NCBI RefSeq assembly: GCF_002158905.1
Contig: NZ_CP021431.1
Coordinates: 1,116,001 to 1,180,000 of the forward strand
Source: Yoonia vestfoldensis
Lineage (GTDB): Bacteria; Pseudomonadota; Alphaproteobacteria; Rhodobacterales; Rhodobacteraceae
DNA length: 64,000 nucleotides
Direction: 5' to 3'
The notes beneath the pieces are model-generated. The model did no database searches and had not been told where the DNA came from. It saw only the letters and a list, made by a program, of their open reading frames with translations. Both the position numbers and the translations under genes were made by a program. Positions 47,688-55,994 of the stretch are shown here, piece after piece (within the stretch, counting starts at the first letter, position 1; every line of letters begins with the position of its first letter).

Positions 47688-48650
47688 ATGACCAAGGATC
47701 CCGCAGCTCTTGCGCTGGACTGGGCGCAGGCGGGCCGCAAAATCGCGCTTGCCACCGTGATCGAGACCTGGGGCTCTGCCCCGCGCCCGGTGGGCAGCCA
47801 ATTGGTCATCGATGCGGATGGCGCGATGGAAGGTTCGGTCTCGGGCGGCTGCGTCGAAGGCGCTGTCGTTCTGGCTGCCATGGATGCCATCACGGCGGGT
47901 GGTCACACGATCCTTGATTTCGGAATCAGCGATGACGCGGCCTTTGCCGTGGGTCTTGCCTGTGGCGGGCAGATCAAAGTGCTGGTCCAGCCTCTGGGGG
48001 ATGGCCTGACGCTGGCGACCCTGCAAGCCTTGGCCGATGCGCGCGCCGCCGCCCGTCCCATTGGTCTTGCCACCGATCTGGCGACAGGCAGCAGCCGGAT
48101 CATCACCGCTGCGGATGCGCCCGCGTGTTTCCGCCTTGACCGTTCGGGGATGCAAGAGGATGGCAGTTTCATCACCATCCAGAACCCGCCTTTGCGGATG
48201 ATCATCGTGGGGGCTGTGCATATCGCGCAGCCCTTGGTCGGGATGGCGCGCGCCTGTGGCTATGCACCGGTGCTGATCGACCCGCGCGGGGCCTTTGGAT
48301 CGGCTGCGCGCTTTCCGGGCGAGACCATCATCGAGGATTGGCCGGACGCGGCGCTGGCCGCGCTGAAACCCGATGCCCGCACCGCCATCGTGACGCTGAC
48401 GCATGATCCCAAACTGGATGATCCCGCGATCATGACGGCGCTGCGCAGCGATGTGTTTTATCTGGGCTGTCTGGGATCGACCCGCACCCATGCCAAACGC
48501 GTCGCGCGCTTGCAGGCGGCGGGGTTCAATGACGCGGATATCGCGCGAATCCATGCCCCCGTGGGCCTTGATATCGGCGGGCGTCATCCGGCGGAAATCG
48601 CGGTCAGCATCATGGCGCAGGTCACCCAGACATTGCGGCGGCGCGCATGA
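47688..48650 (+). CDS. XdhC/CoxI family maturation protein
   Basis: Predicted factor that binds the molybdenum cofactor and helps its sulfuration and insertion in molybdenum hydroxylases, 320 residues. The N-terminal XdhC/CoxI domain shows TWGSAPRPVGSQLVID and GSVSGGCVEGAV; the C-terminal Rossmann-like XdhC domain shows IIVGAVHIAQPLVGMARACGY and YLGCLGSTRTHAKRV. The ATG at 47688 follows GAGAGG; an alternative ATG at 47649 overlaps the upstream stop. The stop overlaps the next start (ATGA). Confidence 0.9.
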   Translation: MTKDPAALALDWAQAGRKIALATVIETWGSAPRPVGSQLVIDADGAMEGSVSGGCVEGAVVLAAMDAITAGGHTILDFGISDDAAFAVGLACGGQIKVLVQPLGDGLTLATLQALADARAAARPIGLATDLATGSSRIITAADAPACFRLDRSGMQEDGSFITIQNPPLRMIIVGAVHIAQPLVGMARACGYAPVLIDPRGAFGSAARFPGETIIEDWPDAALAALKPDARTAIVTLTHDPKLDDPAIMTALRSDVFYLGCLGSTRTHAKRVARLQAAGFNDADIARIHAPVGLDIGGRHPAEIAVSIMAQVTQTLRRRA

Positions 48651-49627
48651 AATTCGGCCCCGTTCCCGTGGCAGAGGCGCTGGGCGCGATCCTGGCCCAT
48701 GGCGTGACAGCGGGCGCTTTGCCTTTGCGCAAGGGCAAGGTGCTGGATGCCGCCGATATCGCCGCTTTGCAGGCGGCGGGGCTGCACCAGGTCACGGTGG
48801 CCCAGCTTGGTCCGGGGGATCAGGATGAAAACACCGCCGCCGCGCAATTGGCCACGGCACTGGCGGGCGATCATGTCAGCGCCAGCGCTGCGGCGACGGG
48901 TCGCGTCAATCTCTTTGCGGATGTGGCGGGGATTGTCAGTCTGGATGCTGCGGCCATTGGCCGCTTTAACGCGGTAAATCCGATGATCACCCTTGCGACC
49001 CTGCCGCCATATACCCGCATCGCCGCCGGTAACATGATCGCCACGATCAAGATCATTTCCTATGCCGTGCCGGGGGCGGATGTGGCGCGGGCGGCTGCGA
49101 CGCAGGCGGTGCTGGGCGTGTTGGCGCCGCGCTATCGTCGCGCGACATTGATCGAGACGAATCTGGGCACGCCGCCCACAGCCAAAGGCCGCGCGGCGCT
49201 GGCCAAACGCTTGGCGCGGTTTGATGTGACACTTGATGATCGCTGCATTGTTGCACATGAAATCAATGCTTTGTCTGCTGCTCTTGATGCGGCTTTGGGC
49301 GAGGTGATTTTCATCCTGACGGCCTCTGCCACCTCGGATATCGCCGATGTCGGCCCTGCGGCTTTGCGCGCGGCGGGCGGCAGCGTCAGCCAATTCGGCA
49401 TGCCGGTCGATCCGGGCAATCTGCTGTTTCTGGGCGATCTGCGGGGCAGGCCCGTGATCGGGCTGCCGGGCTGCGCGCGTTCACCCGCGCTGAATGGGGC
49501 CGATTGGGTGCTGGAACGGGTGATCTGCGGGCGCATCCCGACCCCTGCCGAAATCGCGGCCATGGGGGTTGGTGGCCTGCTGAAGGAAATACCCGACCGC
49601 CCGCAGCCGCGCCGCCAGATCGGGTGA
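48647..49627 (+). CDS. molybdopterin-binding protein of the CoxSLM cluster
   Basis: Protein of 326 residues with a MoeA/MogA-like molybdopterin-binding fold. Visible blocks are [17 protein letters not shown] and [20 protein letters not shown] at the N terminus, [21 protein letters not shown] in the middle, and [19 protein letters not shown] near the end. No MobA-type nucleotidyltransferase domain is fused, unlike some homologues. The 4-bp overlap with xdhC supports a role in preparing cofactor for the enzyme downstream. Confidence 0.83.
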   Translation: MKFGPVPVAEALGAILAHGVTAGALPLRKGKVLDAADIAALQAAGLHQVTVAQLGPGDQDENTAAAQLATALAGDHVSASAAATGRVNLFADVAGIVSLDAAAIGRFNAVNPMITLATLPPYTRIAAGNMIATIKIISYAVPGADVARAAATQAVLGVLAPRYRRATLIETNLGTPPTAKGRAALAKRLARFDVTLDDRCIVAHEINALSAALDAALGEVIFILTASATSDIADVGPAALRAAGGSVSQFGMPVDPGNLLFLGDLRGRPVIGLPGCARSPALNGADWVLERVICGRIPTPAEIAAMGVGGLLKEIPDRPQPRRQIG

Positions 49628-49715
49628 TGCTGCAAAGCAGCGAAAGATCGTTGTTCTCATGTGGTGGCAGCCGTGCTTAACTCTGCTGGTAGCAACGATG
49701 TATCGGGAGGAACGA

Positions 49716-50201
49716 ATGACATCTGTAGCAATGGTCGTGAACGGTAAATCCGTCACGAAAGAGGTGGAAGGCCGCACGCTTTTGGTGGATTTCCTGCGCA
49801 ATGACCTGCGTCTGACAGGCACCCATGTCGGCTGTGATACATCGCAATGCGGGGCCTGCGTGGTGCATGTGAACGGGCAGGCGGTCAAAGCCTGCACGAT
49901 CTTTGCCATCGAGGCTGACGGGGCAGAGGTCGCCACGATCGAGGGGCAGGCCAACAAGGACGGGTCGCTGAACGTGATCCAGCAGGCGTTTCAGGATCAT
50001 CACGGGTTGCAATGCGGGTTCTGCACGCCGGGCATGGTGATGTCGGCGGCGGCGCTGCTGAAAGAAAACCCCAAACCGACCGAAGCCGAAGTGCGCAGCT
50101 ACCTGGAGGGGAATATCTGCCGCTGCACGGGTTACCACAATATCGTCAAGGCGATCATGGCGGCATCCGGTCAGGATGTGGCGGCCATCGCCGCAGAATA
50201 A
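49716..50201 (+). CDS. coxS: molybdenum hydroxylase iron-sulfur subunit (CoxS-like)
   Basis: Small [2Fe-2S] subunit, 161 residues. The plant-ferredoxin-type cluster is [22 protein letters not shown] and the second cluster is [16 protein letters not shown] with [16 protein letters not shown]. The ATG at 49716 follows GGGAGG; the open frame upstream is not coding-like. It passes electrons from the Mo site to FAD in the complex with the next two gene products. Confidence 0.94.
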   Translation: MTSVAMVVNGKSVTKEVEGRTLLVDFLRNDLRLTGTHVGCDTSQCGACVVHVNGQAVKACTIFAIEADGAEVATIEGQANKDGSLNVIQQAFQDHHGLQCGFCTPGMVMSAAALLKENPKPTEAEVRSYLEGNICRCTGYHNIVKAIMAASGQDVAAIAAE

Positions 50202-50260
50202 ATCGTCGCGAACAAGGGGACGCAGCTATCCTGCCGCCGTCCCAACCGGGAGGAATTTCA

Positions 50261-52630
50261 ATGCCAAAAGATCATGGAATCGGTGCCAGTGACAAGCGCC
50301 GCGAAGACGTCCGCTTTCTGACAGGGGCGGGACATTATACGGATGATATCAAGGCCTATGGTGCGACAACGGCTGTGTTTTGCCGCTCGACCGTGGCGCA
50401 TGGGGTGATCAAATCCATCGACACATCGGCGGCCGAGGCCATGCCGGGCGTGCTGGCCGTCTTTACCGGCGCGGATTTTGCCGATGTCGGCGGCAATCCG
50501 GCGGGCTGGCTGATCAACAGCCGCGACGGCACCCCGATGAAGGAACCCAAACGCCCGGTTCTGGCGCATGGCAAGGTGCGCCATGTCGGTGACGCCTATG
50601 CCGCCGTGATTGCCGAAACCGAATTGCAGGCGCGCAATGCCGCCGAGGCCATCATCGCCGAGATCGAGGAATTGCCCGCCATCGTCGATATGGCCGCCGC
50701 GTTGAAAGGCGACAATTTCGTCCATGACGAGATCGAAACCAACCAATGTTTCGACTGGGGCTGGATCGAGGATAACCGCGCCGCCACCGATGCCGCGATC
50801 AAGGCAGCCCCGCATGTGACGACGCTGGAACTGGTCAACAACCGTCTGGTGCCCAATGCGATGGAACCGCGCTGTTCCATCGGCAATTACGACGCGGGCA
50901 ATGACAGCTATGTGCTGCAAACCACCTCGCAGAACCCGCATCTGACGCGGCTGCTGATCTCGGCCTTTGTCATGGGCATCCCCGAAAACAAACTGACCGT
51001 GATCGCGCCTGACGTGGGCGGCGGTTTCGGGTCCAAGATCTATCATTATGGCGAAGAAGCCCTCGTGCTGGCCGCCGCGCGCAAGATCGGCCGCCCCGTG
51101 AAATGGACCGCCGACCGGACCGAGGCGTTTTTGACCGATGCGCATGGCCGCGACCATGTGACGAAAATCGAACTGGCCTGCGAAAAGGACGGCACTTTCA
51201 TCGCTTTCCGCACCGAAACCATGGCGAATGTCGGGGCCTATCTGTCGAATTTCTCGACCGCGACGCCAACATTCCTGCATGGCACGCTGATGGCGGGCAA
51301 TTACACCGTGCCCAATGTCTATGTGAACGTCAAAGCCGTGTTCACCAATACTGCCCCCGTTGATGCCTATCGCGGTGCCGGCCGGCCAGAGGCGACCTAT
51401 TCCATCGAACGCGTCATCGACAAGGCCGCGCGCGAGCTGGGGATCGACCCGATTGCGATCCGGCGCAAGAATTTCGTCAAGCCGGATCAATATCCGTTCA
51501 CCAGTGCGGCCGGTCTGGAATACGATTCCGGCAATTATGATGCGCTGATGGATACGCTGGAAAAGCATATCGACCGCCAGGGTTTCGAAGCACGCCGCAA
51601 GCAAAGCGAAGCCAAAGGCATGCTGCGCGGTCTGGGCGTGAACGCCTATATCGAGGCTTGCGGGATCGCGCCCTCAAACCTTGTCGGCGTGCTGGGCAGC
51701 CGTGTGGGGCTTTATGATGCCGCCACCGTGCGGGTGAATGCCACCGGCAATCTGTCGGTCATGGTCGGCGCGCATAGCCACGGGCAGGGGCATGAAACCG
51801 TGTTTCCCCAGATCGTGGGTGAAATGCTGGGGATTGATCCTGCCAGCGTGGATATCGTGCATGGCGATACATCGAAAATCCCCTTCGGGATGGGCACCTA
51901 TGGGTCGCGGTCCTTGGCTGTCTGCGGATCGGCCATGGTGCGCGCGACCGAAAAGATCATCGCCAAGGCCAAAAAGATTGCGGCCCATATGCTTGAAGCA
52001 TCCGCCGATGACGTGGATTTCAAGGATGGCCAGTTCACCGTCAAAGGCACCGACAAATCCGTCAGCTTTGGCGAGGTCGCGCTCAAGGCCTATATCCCCC
52101 ACAACTTCCCGATTGAGGATATCGAACCGGGGCTAGAGGAAACGGCCTTCTACGATCCCGCCAATTTCACCTATCCATCGGGTGCCTATGCCTGCGAGGT
52201 CGAGGTTGACCCCGATACCGGCAAGGTGCGCGTGGACCGTTTCGTCGCGGTGGATGATTTCGGCAATATCATGAACCCGATGATCGTGACGGGGCAGGTG
52301 CATGGCGGTCTGGGCCAGGGCATCGGCCAAGCGCTGCTGGAAGGCGCGCGCTATGATGATGACGGGCAGCTTTTGTCGGCCAGCTATATGGATTACACCA
52401 TGCCGCGCGCCGATGATCTGCCCTTCTACACCGTGGATCATGCCAATGGCACGCCTTGCACGCATAACCCCTTGGGCGTGAAAGGCTGTGGCGAGGCGGG
52501 GGCAATCGGATCGCCGCCCACGATCGTCAATGCCGTGGTCGATGCGCTGCAATCGGCGGGCAAGAACGTCACCCATATCGACATGCCCCTGACGCCGCTG
52601 CGCGTCTGGGATGCCATGCAAAACGCGTAA
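50261..52630 (+). CDS. molybdenum hydroxylase large subunit, form-II CoxL type
   Basis: Catalytic Mo-MCD subunit of the xanthine-oxidase family, 789 residues. The active-site loop reads AYRGAGRPE, the form-II (formerly BMS) signature; true aerobic CO dehydrogenases (form I) have AYxCSFR here. Other blocks are VAPDVGGGFGSKIYHYGEEALV, GAHSHGQGHETVFPQIV and the C-terminal GCGEAGAIGSPPTIVNAVVDAL with the catalytic glutamate. The ATG at 50261 follows GGGAGGA. The substrate is therefore uncertain; CO oxidation should not be assumed. Confidence 0.93.
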   Translation: MPKDHGIGASDKRREDVRFLTGAGHYTDDIKAYGATTAVFCRSTVAHGVIKSIDTSAAEAMPGVLAVFTGADFADVGGNPAGWLINSRDGTPMKEPKRPVLAHGKVRHVGDAYAAVIAETELQARNAAEAIIAEIEELPAIVDMAAALKGDNFVHDEIETNQCFDWGWIEDNRAATDAAIKAAPHVTTLELVNNRLVPNAMEPRCSIGNYDAGNDSYVLQTTSQNPHLTRLLISAFVMGIPENKLTVIAPDVGGGFGSKIYHYGEEALVLAAARKIGRPVKWTADRTEAFLTDAHGRDHVTKIELACEKDGTFIAFRTETMANVGAYLSNFSTATPTFLHGTLMAGNYTVPNVYVNVKAVFTNTAPVDAYRGAGRPEATYSIERVIDKAARELGIDPIAIRRKNFVKPDQYPFTSAAGLEYDSGNYDALMDTLEKHIDRQGFEARRKQSEAKGMLRGLGVNAYIEACGIAPSNLVGVLGSRVGLYDAATVRVNATGNLSVMVGAHSHGQGHETVFPQIVGEMLGIDPASVDIVHGDTSKIPFGMGTYGSRSLAVCGSAMVRATEKIIAKAKKIAAHMLEASADDVDFKDGQFTVKGTDKSVSFGEVALKAYIPHNFPIEDIEPGLEETAFYDPANFTYPSGAYACEVEVDPDTGKVRVDRFVAVDDFGNIMNPMIVTGQVHGGLGQGIGQALLEGARYDDDGQLLSASYMDYTMPRADDLPFYTVDHANGTPCTHNPLGVKGCGEAGAIGSPPTIVNAVVDALQSAGKNVTHIDMPLTPLRVWDAMQNA

Positions 52631-52642
52631 GGAGGCTTTGGC

Positions 52643-53434
52643 ATGTATGCTTTTGAAATCGAACGACCATCGACAATCGCCGATGCGGTCAAGGCGCTGC
52701 AATCGGATGGGGCGCAGGCTTTGGGCGGGGGGCAGACGCTGATCCCCACGCTCAAGGCGCGGCTGGCCGCACCTGAAACGCTGGTCAGCCTCTCTGCGAT
52801 CGGCGAGATGCAGGGTATCTGCCTGTCTGATCAAGGCGCGCTTTGCATCGGGGCGGCGACGACCCATGCGCGTGTCGCAGCCGAGGCTGGGGCGCATTTC
52901 CCCGGATTGGCGCATCTGGCCAGCCATATCGGTGACCCCGCCGTGCGCAATCGCGGCACGATTGGCGGATCATTGGCCAATAACGACCCCGCCGCCTGCT
53001 ATCCGGCGGCGGCCTTGGGGACGGGGGCTGTGATCATCACCAACACCCGCCAGATCGCGGCGGATGATTATTTTCAGGGGATGTTCACCACCGCGCTGGA
53101 CGAAGGCGAGGTCATTACCGAGGTCCGCTTTCCCATCCCGCAGAAATCGCATTACATGAAATTCGTCCAGCCCGCGTCGCGTTTCGCGCTGGTTGGCGTC
53201 TTTGTGGCGCAATATGCAGATGGGGTGCGGGTCGCGGTGACCGGCGCGTCCGAAGAAGGCGTATTCCGCTGGTCCGCGGCCGAGGCGGCCCTATCCGCCG
53301 ATTTCTCTGCCAAGGCGCTGGACGCCCTGTCTGTCGATGCCGACGGGATGATCGGCGATCTGCATGGCTCGCCCGCTTACCGCGCGCATCTCGTCAAGGT
53401 GATGACCGGCCGCGCGGTGACCGCCGCGGCCTGA
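52643..53434 (+). CDS. coxM: molybdenum hydroxylase FAD subunit (CoxM-like)
   Basis: FAD-binding middle subunit, 263 residues. The two FAD motifs are ALGGGQTLIPTLKARLA near residue 32 and DPAVRNRGTIGGSLANNDPA near residue 100. It begins 12 bp after the large subunit with an AAGGAGG site. The gene order S-L-M is typical of form-II clusters, whereas form I is usually M-S-L. A bidirectional terminator follows at 53466. Confidence 0.94.
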   Translation: MYAFEIERPSTIADAVKALQSDGAQALGGGQTLIPTLKARLAAPETLVSLSAIGEMQGICLSDQGALCIGAATTHARVAAEAGAHFPGLAHLASHIGDPAVRNRGTIGGSLANNDPAACYPAAALGTGAVIITNTRQIAADDYFQGMFTTALDEGEVITEVRFPIPQKSHYMKFVQPASRFALVGVFVAQYADGVRVAVTGASEEGVFRWSAAEAALSADFSAKALDALSVDADGMIGDLHGSPAYRAHLVKVMTGRAVTAAA

Positions 53435-53465
53435 CCTTTTTGGCACTATCTGGCTTTCAATATGA

Positions 53466-53494
53466 AAAAGGGCGGCTCACCGAGCCGCCCTTTT
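53466..53494. terminator. bidirectional rho-independent terminator
   Basis: A 9-bp stem GGGCGGCTC/GAGCCGCCC with an ACC loop is flanked by AAAA on one side and TTTT on the other, so it can serve coxM on the plus strand and infC on the minus strand. Confidence 0.9.
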
Positions 53495-53504
53495 GCCATT
53501 GGTC

Positions 53505-53526
53505 GGATGGGTGAGATCACCCATCC
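53505..53526. repeat. 10-bp palindrome beside infC repeat array
   Basis: GGATGGGTGA, two bases, then TCACCCATCC: a perfect inverted repeat. It is similar in size and pattern to the palindrome at 31875-31898. It lies between the terminator and the most distal infC-tail copy. Confidence 0.7.
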
Positions 53527-53534
53527 TACGGATA

Positions 53535-53824
53535 TCACTTTGACAGCGGGCCGATCAGCATGACCATCTGGCGACCTTCCCGCGTGTTTGCTTGCAAACA
53601 TGCTCCAAGCGGCAGGTGTTTGCCTGCAAACACCGAGAGCTGGCCGGCCTGCAGACCTACTTTGATAGCGGGCCGATCAGCATGACCATCTGGCGGCCTT
53701 CCCGCTTGTTTGCTTGCAAACATGCTCCAAGCGGCAGGTGTTTGCCTGCAAACACCGAGAGCTGGCCGGCCTGCAGACCTACTTTGATAGCGGGCCGATC
53801 AGCATGACCATCTGGCGGCCTTCC
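53535..53824. repeat. 122-bp tandem array containing copies of the infC 3' end
   Basis: Two full 122-bp units (53535-53656 and 53657-53778) precede the infC 3' end itself (53779-53824). Each unit holds 46 bp identical or nearly identical to the last 46 bp of infC, stop codon included, plus 76 bp unrelated to infC. The 76-bp parts differ at one base between units. They carry two palindromes, TGTTTGC-TT-GCAAAC and GGTGTTTGC-CT-GCAAACACC. The infC-tail copy furthest from infC carries three differences from the other two. No protein is assigned to this stretch. Confidence 0.93.
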
Positions 53825-54324
53825 ATTTTGGGGAAGTTTTCGACCTTGCCGGTTTCTTTGGTATCCTCGGCCACGCGTTCCAGCAATTGGCGTCCCAATT
53901 CCTGATGCGCCATTTCCCGACCACGGAAACGCAGGGTGATTTTCACCTTGTCGCCGTTTTCCAGAAATTTGAACACATTGCGCATCTTGACTTCGTAATC
54001 GTGGGAATCAGTGTTCGGGCGGAACTTGATTTCCTTGATCTCGATGATCTTTTGCTTTTTGCGCGCTTCGGCTTCTTTTTTCTGGGTCTCGTATTTGAAC
54101 TTGCCGAAATCCATGATCTTGCAGACCGGAGGAACGGCATTCGGTGAAATCTCTACCAGGTCAAGCCCGGCCTCTTCGGCCATCTGCATCGCCCGTTCTG
54201 GCGATACGACGCCGACGTTTTCGCCGTCTGCACCGATCAGCCGGATTTCGGCTGCCCTGATCCGTTCGTTGATCCTTGGGCCGGTTTCGCGCTGTGGTGG
54301 CGCGTTGTGGGGTCTGCGTCCTAT
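53779..54324 (-). CDS. infC: translation initiation factor IF-3
   Basis: Binds the 30S subunit and checks start-codon pairing, 181 residues. Core blocks are [40 protein letters not shown] and [12 protein letters not shown]. The first ATG (54189) lies inside the conserved N-terminal domain. Extending upstream gives [21 protein letters not shown], the family's normal N terminus, with no ATG, GTG or TTG; the codon at its start is ATA (54324-54322), 8 bp after an AAAGGA site. Non-canonical starts are a known feature of infC and allow IF-3 to limit its own synthesis. The 3' end (last 46 bp) is repeated downstream. Confidence 0.92.
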   Translation of the reverse strand: MGRRPHNAPPQRETGPRINERIRAAEIRLIGADGENVGVVSPERAMQMAEEAGLDLVEISPNAVPPVCKIMDFGKFKYETQKKEAEARKKQKIIEIKEIKFRPNTDSHDYEVKMRNVFKFLENGDKVKITLRFRGREMAHQELGRQLLERVAEDTKETGKVENFPKMEGRQMVMLIGPLSK

Positions 54325-54332
54325 GGTCTTGA

Positions 54333-54338
54333 TCCTTT
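54333..54338 (-). promoter_or_regulatory. ribosome binding site that fixes the infC start
   Basis: AAAGGA on the minus strand with 8 bases before the ATA codon. The ATC codon closer to it overlaps the site and is too near, which favours ATA. Confidence 0.6.
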
Positions 54339-54512
54339 GTTTGTTGCGTAATGCTGCAGGGCAAACTAAACCTGCTTGGCCCGCGCTTCAACCCGCTATC
54401 GCGCAGTTTCGCAGGTATTTTCAGCGAATCCAGGTTCTTCCGCATTGGTGTGCTTTGTGACATGTGCTACCCTCAAGGGTTGCACGCAGCCCGTTCATTT
54501 TGAATAAGGATC

Positions 54513-55016
54513 ATGCCTATGAGAGCGCTTGCCATCTTGATCATTCTCGCCGTTGCGGGCTTTTTCGGCTATCAATATGCCGTCGAAGGCCGCAGCCCCA
54601 ATGCCGCCATCGGTGTGCTGACAGGGGCGACCGCCGCCGCTGAGGCCGAAGCCGCCGCTGCCGAAGCTGCCGCTGCCGAAGCCGAAGCCGAAGCCGCTGC
54701 CGCAGAAGCTGCCGCCGCCGAGGCCGCTGCCGCAGAAGCTGCCGCTGCAGAAGCTGCTGCTGCAGAAGCTGCTGCCGCCGAGGCCGCTGCTGCCGAAGCG
54801 GCCGCCGCTGACGTCGTGGTGGATGACATCCCCGCGACCGTTGATTTGCTGACGATTGACGGCTTCAACGCCGATCAGGTCATCGCGCTGATCGCAGGCT
54901 CTGATCTGGCCGAGGCGGAAAAGACCACGCTGATCTCTGCTGTTACCGCCGCCCAGAACAGCCCCGCGCTGTTGCAGCCAATGCTGGAACGTCTGCAACA
55001 GGCCTTGGGCGAATAA
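54513..55016 (+). CDS. membrane-anchored alanine/glutamate-rich repeat protein
   Basis: Protein of 167 residues, function unknown. An N-terminal membrane helix (ALAILIILAVAGFFGYQYAV) is followed by a central region of about 60 residues made almost only of Glu and Ala in EAAAA pentapeptides, which would form a long rigid helix. A C-terminal domain follows (VVDDIPATVDLLTIDGFNAD, then SDLAEAEKTTLISAVTAAQN and LLQPMLERLQQALGE). The pentapeptide region is a 15-bp DNA repeat, prone to length change. AAGGA precedes the ATG. It is divergent from infC, with a 188-bp space between the two starts. Confidence 0.8.
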   Translation: MPMRALAILIILAVAGFFGYQYAVEGRSPNAAIGVLTGATAAAEAEAAAAEAAAAEAEAEAAAAEAAAAEAAAAEAAAAEAAAAEAAAAEAAAAEAAAADVVVDDIPATVDLLTIDGFNADQVIALIAGSDLAEAEKTTLISAVTAAQNSPALLQPMLERLQQALGE

Positions 55017-55033
55017 GGCCCCGTGGAAACGAC

Positions 55034-55061
55034 AAAGGCCGCCTTTCGGGGCGGCCTTTTT
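55034..55061. terminator. rho-independent terminator after the alanine-rich gene
   Basis: AAAGGCCGCC and GGCGGCCTTT form a strong stem followed by T residues. AAA on the other side suggests it also ends fpr transcription coming from the minus strand. Confidence 0.88.
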
Positions 55062-55081
55062 ATTTCAGATGACCGGAAAGA

Positions 55082-55930
55082 TCAGTCCAGAAACGCCTTT
55101 TCAACCACATATTGCTGCGGGTTGGAATTGGCGCCTTCATTCAAGCCGTAGCTTTCCAGCATTTCTTTCAATTCCAGATTGAATGCCAGATTGCCGCAGA
55201 TCATCGCGCGGTCGGTTTCGGGCGACAAAGGCGGCACGCCAAGATCGGTAAAGGCCTCTCCGCTGCGCATCAGATCGGTGATCCGGCCCATCTTGGGGCT
55301 GTCTTCGCGGGTGGTGGTCGGGTAATATTTGATCTTTTTCCAAAAACCTTCGCCAATGACTTCATTCAGCAATTCATCGGTTTTCAGCCCTTCGATCAGG
55401 TCGCGGCCATAGGTCAGCTCGCCCAGCTCGCGGCAGGTATGGGTGATCACGATCTCGTCGTAATCCTCATAGGTCTGCGGTTCGCGCAACAGGCTGGCAA
55501 AAGGCGCAAAGCCGGTGCCGGTGGCAAAGAACCACAGCCGCTTGCCGGGCAAAAGCGCGTCATGCACCAATGTGCCAACAGGTTTGGGCCGCAGAATCAA
55601 CCCATCGCCGGGCTGGATATGTTGCAATTTTGATGTCAGCGGGCCGTCCTGCACCTTGATCGAATAGAATTCCAATTCCTCATCCCAACTGGGCGAGGCG
55701 ATGGAATAGGCGCGCATGATCGGCTTGCGCTTGCCGGTTGCGGGGTCTTCGTCGCCCATCAGCCCGATCATGACGAATTCGCCGGACCGGAACCGCAGGC
55801 TGGCGGGGCGCGTGACACGGAAGGAAAACAGCCGGTCGGTGAAATGCTTCACCTCCGTCACGGTCTGCATGTCGGGCAATTGCGGGACGATCTTGGCGCT
55901 GGCGTGGGTCACGGGTGTCTGCTCTGTCAT
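55082..55930 (-). CDS. fpr: ferredoxin-NADP reductase
   Basis: FAD enzyme exchanging electrons between NADPH and ferredoxin/flavodoxin, 282 residues. Blocks are RAYSIASPSWDEELEFYSIK (FAD site), GTLVHDALLPGKRLWFFATGTG (NADP site), and the C-terminal QQYVVEKAFLD typical of bacterial Fpr. The ATG at 55930 is chosen; longer frames run into DUF934. It could reduce the ferredoxin used by the sulfite reductase encoded upstream. An FNR-type site lies 43 bp before the start. Confidence 0.93.
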   Translation of the reverse strand: MTEQTPVTHASAKIVPQLPDMQTVTEVKHFTDRLFSFRVTRPASLRFRSGEFVMIGLMGDEDPATGKRKPIMRAYSIASPSWDEELEFYSIKVQDGPLTSKLQHIQPGDGLILRPKPVGTLVHDALLPGKRLWFFATGTGFAPFASLLREPQTYEDYDEIVITHTCRELGELTYGRDLIEGLKTDELLNEVIGEGFWKKIKYYPTTTREDSPKMGRITDLMRSGEAFTDLGVPPLSPETDRAMICGNLAFNLELKEMLESYGLNEGANSNPQQYVVEKAFLD

Positions 55931-55972
55931 AGGTTCATCTGTGACCCTAGGGGCCATCCTCTGTCTTAGTCG

Positions 55973-55986
55973 TTGATCTGGATCAG
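55973..55986. promoter_or_regulatory. FNR/FnrL-like binding site upstream of fpr
   Basis: TTGAT-CTGG-ATCAG matches the TTGAT-N4-ATCAA consensus at nine of ten positions. It is in the 64-bp space between the DUF934 stop and the fpr start, where it could control fpr in response to oxygen. Confidence 0.45.
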
Positions 55987-55994
55987 GGAAAGGG

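Noticed and set aside
53535..53778. CRISPR-like array
   Set aside because: The repeat is a 122-bp tandem unit containing a copy of a gene end; there are no short repeats with unique spacers and no cas genes.
54495..54998. Minus-strand frame encoding a Gly/Ser/Phe/Cys-rich sequence
   Set aside because: It is the complement of the EAAAA-coding repeat; the plus-strand frame has a membrane helix, ribosome site and structured C-terminal domain.
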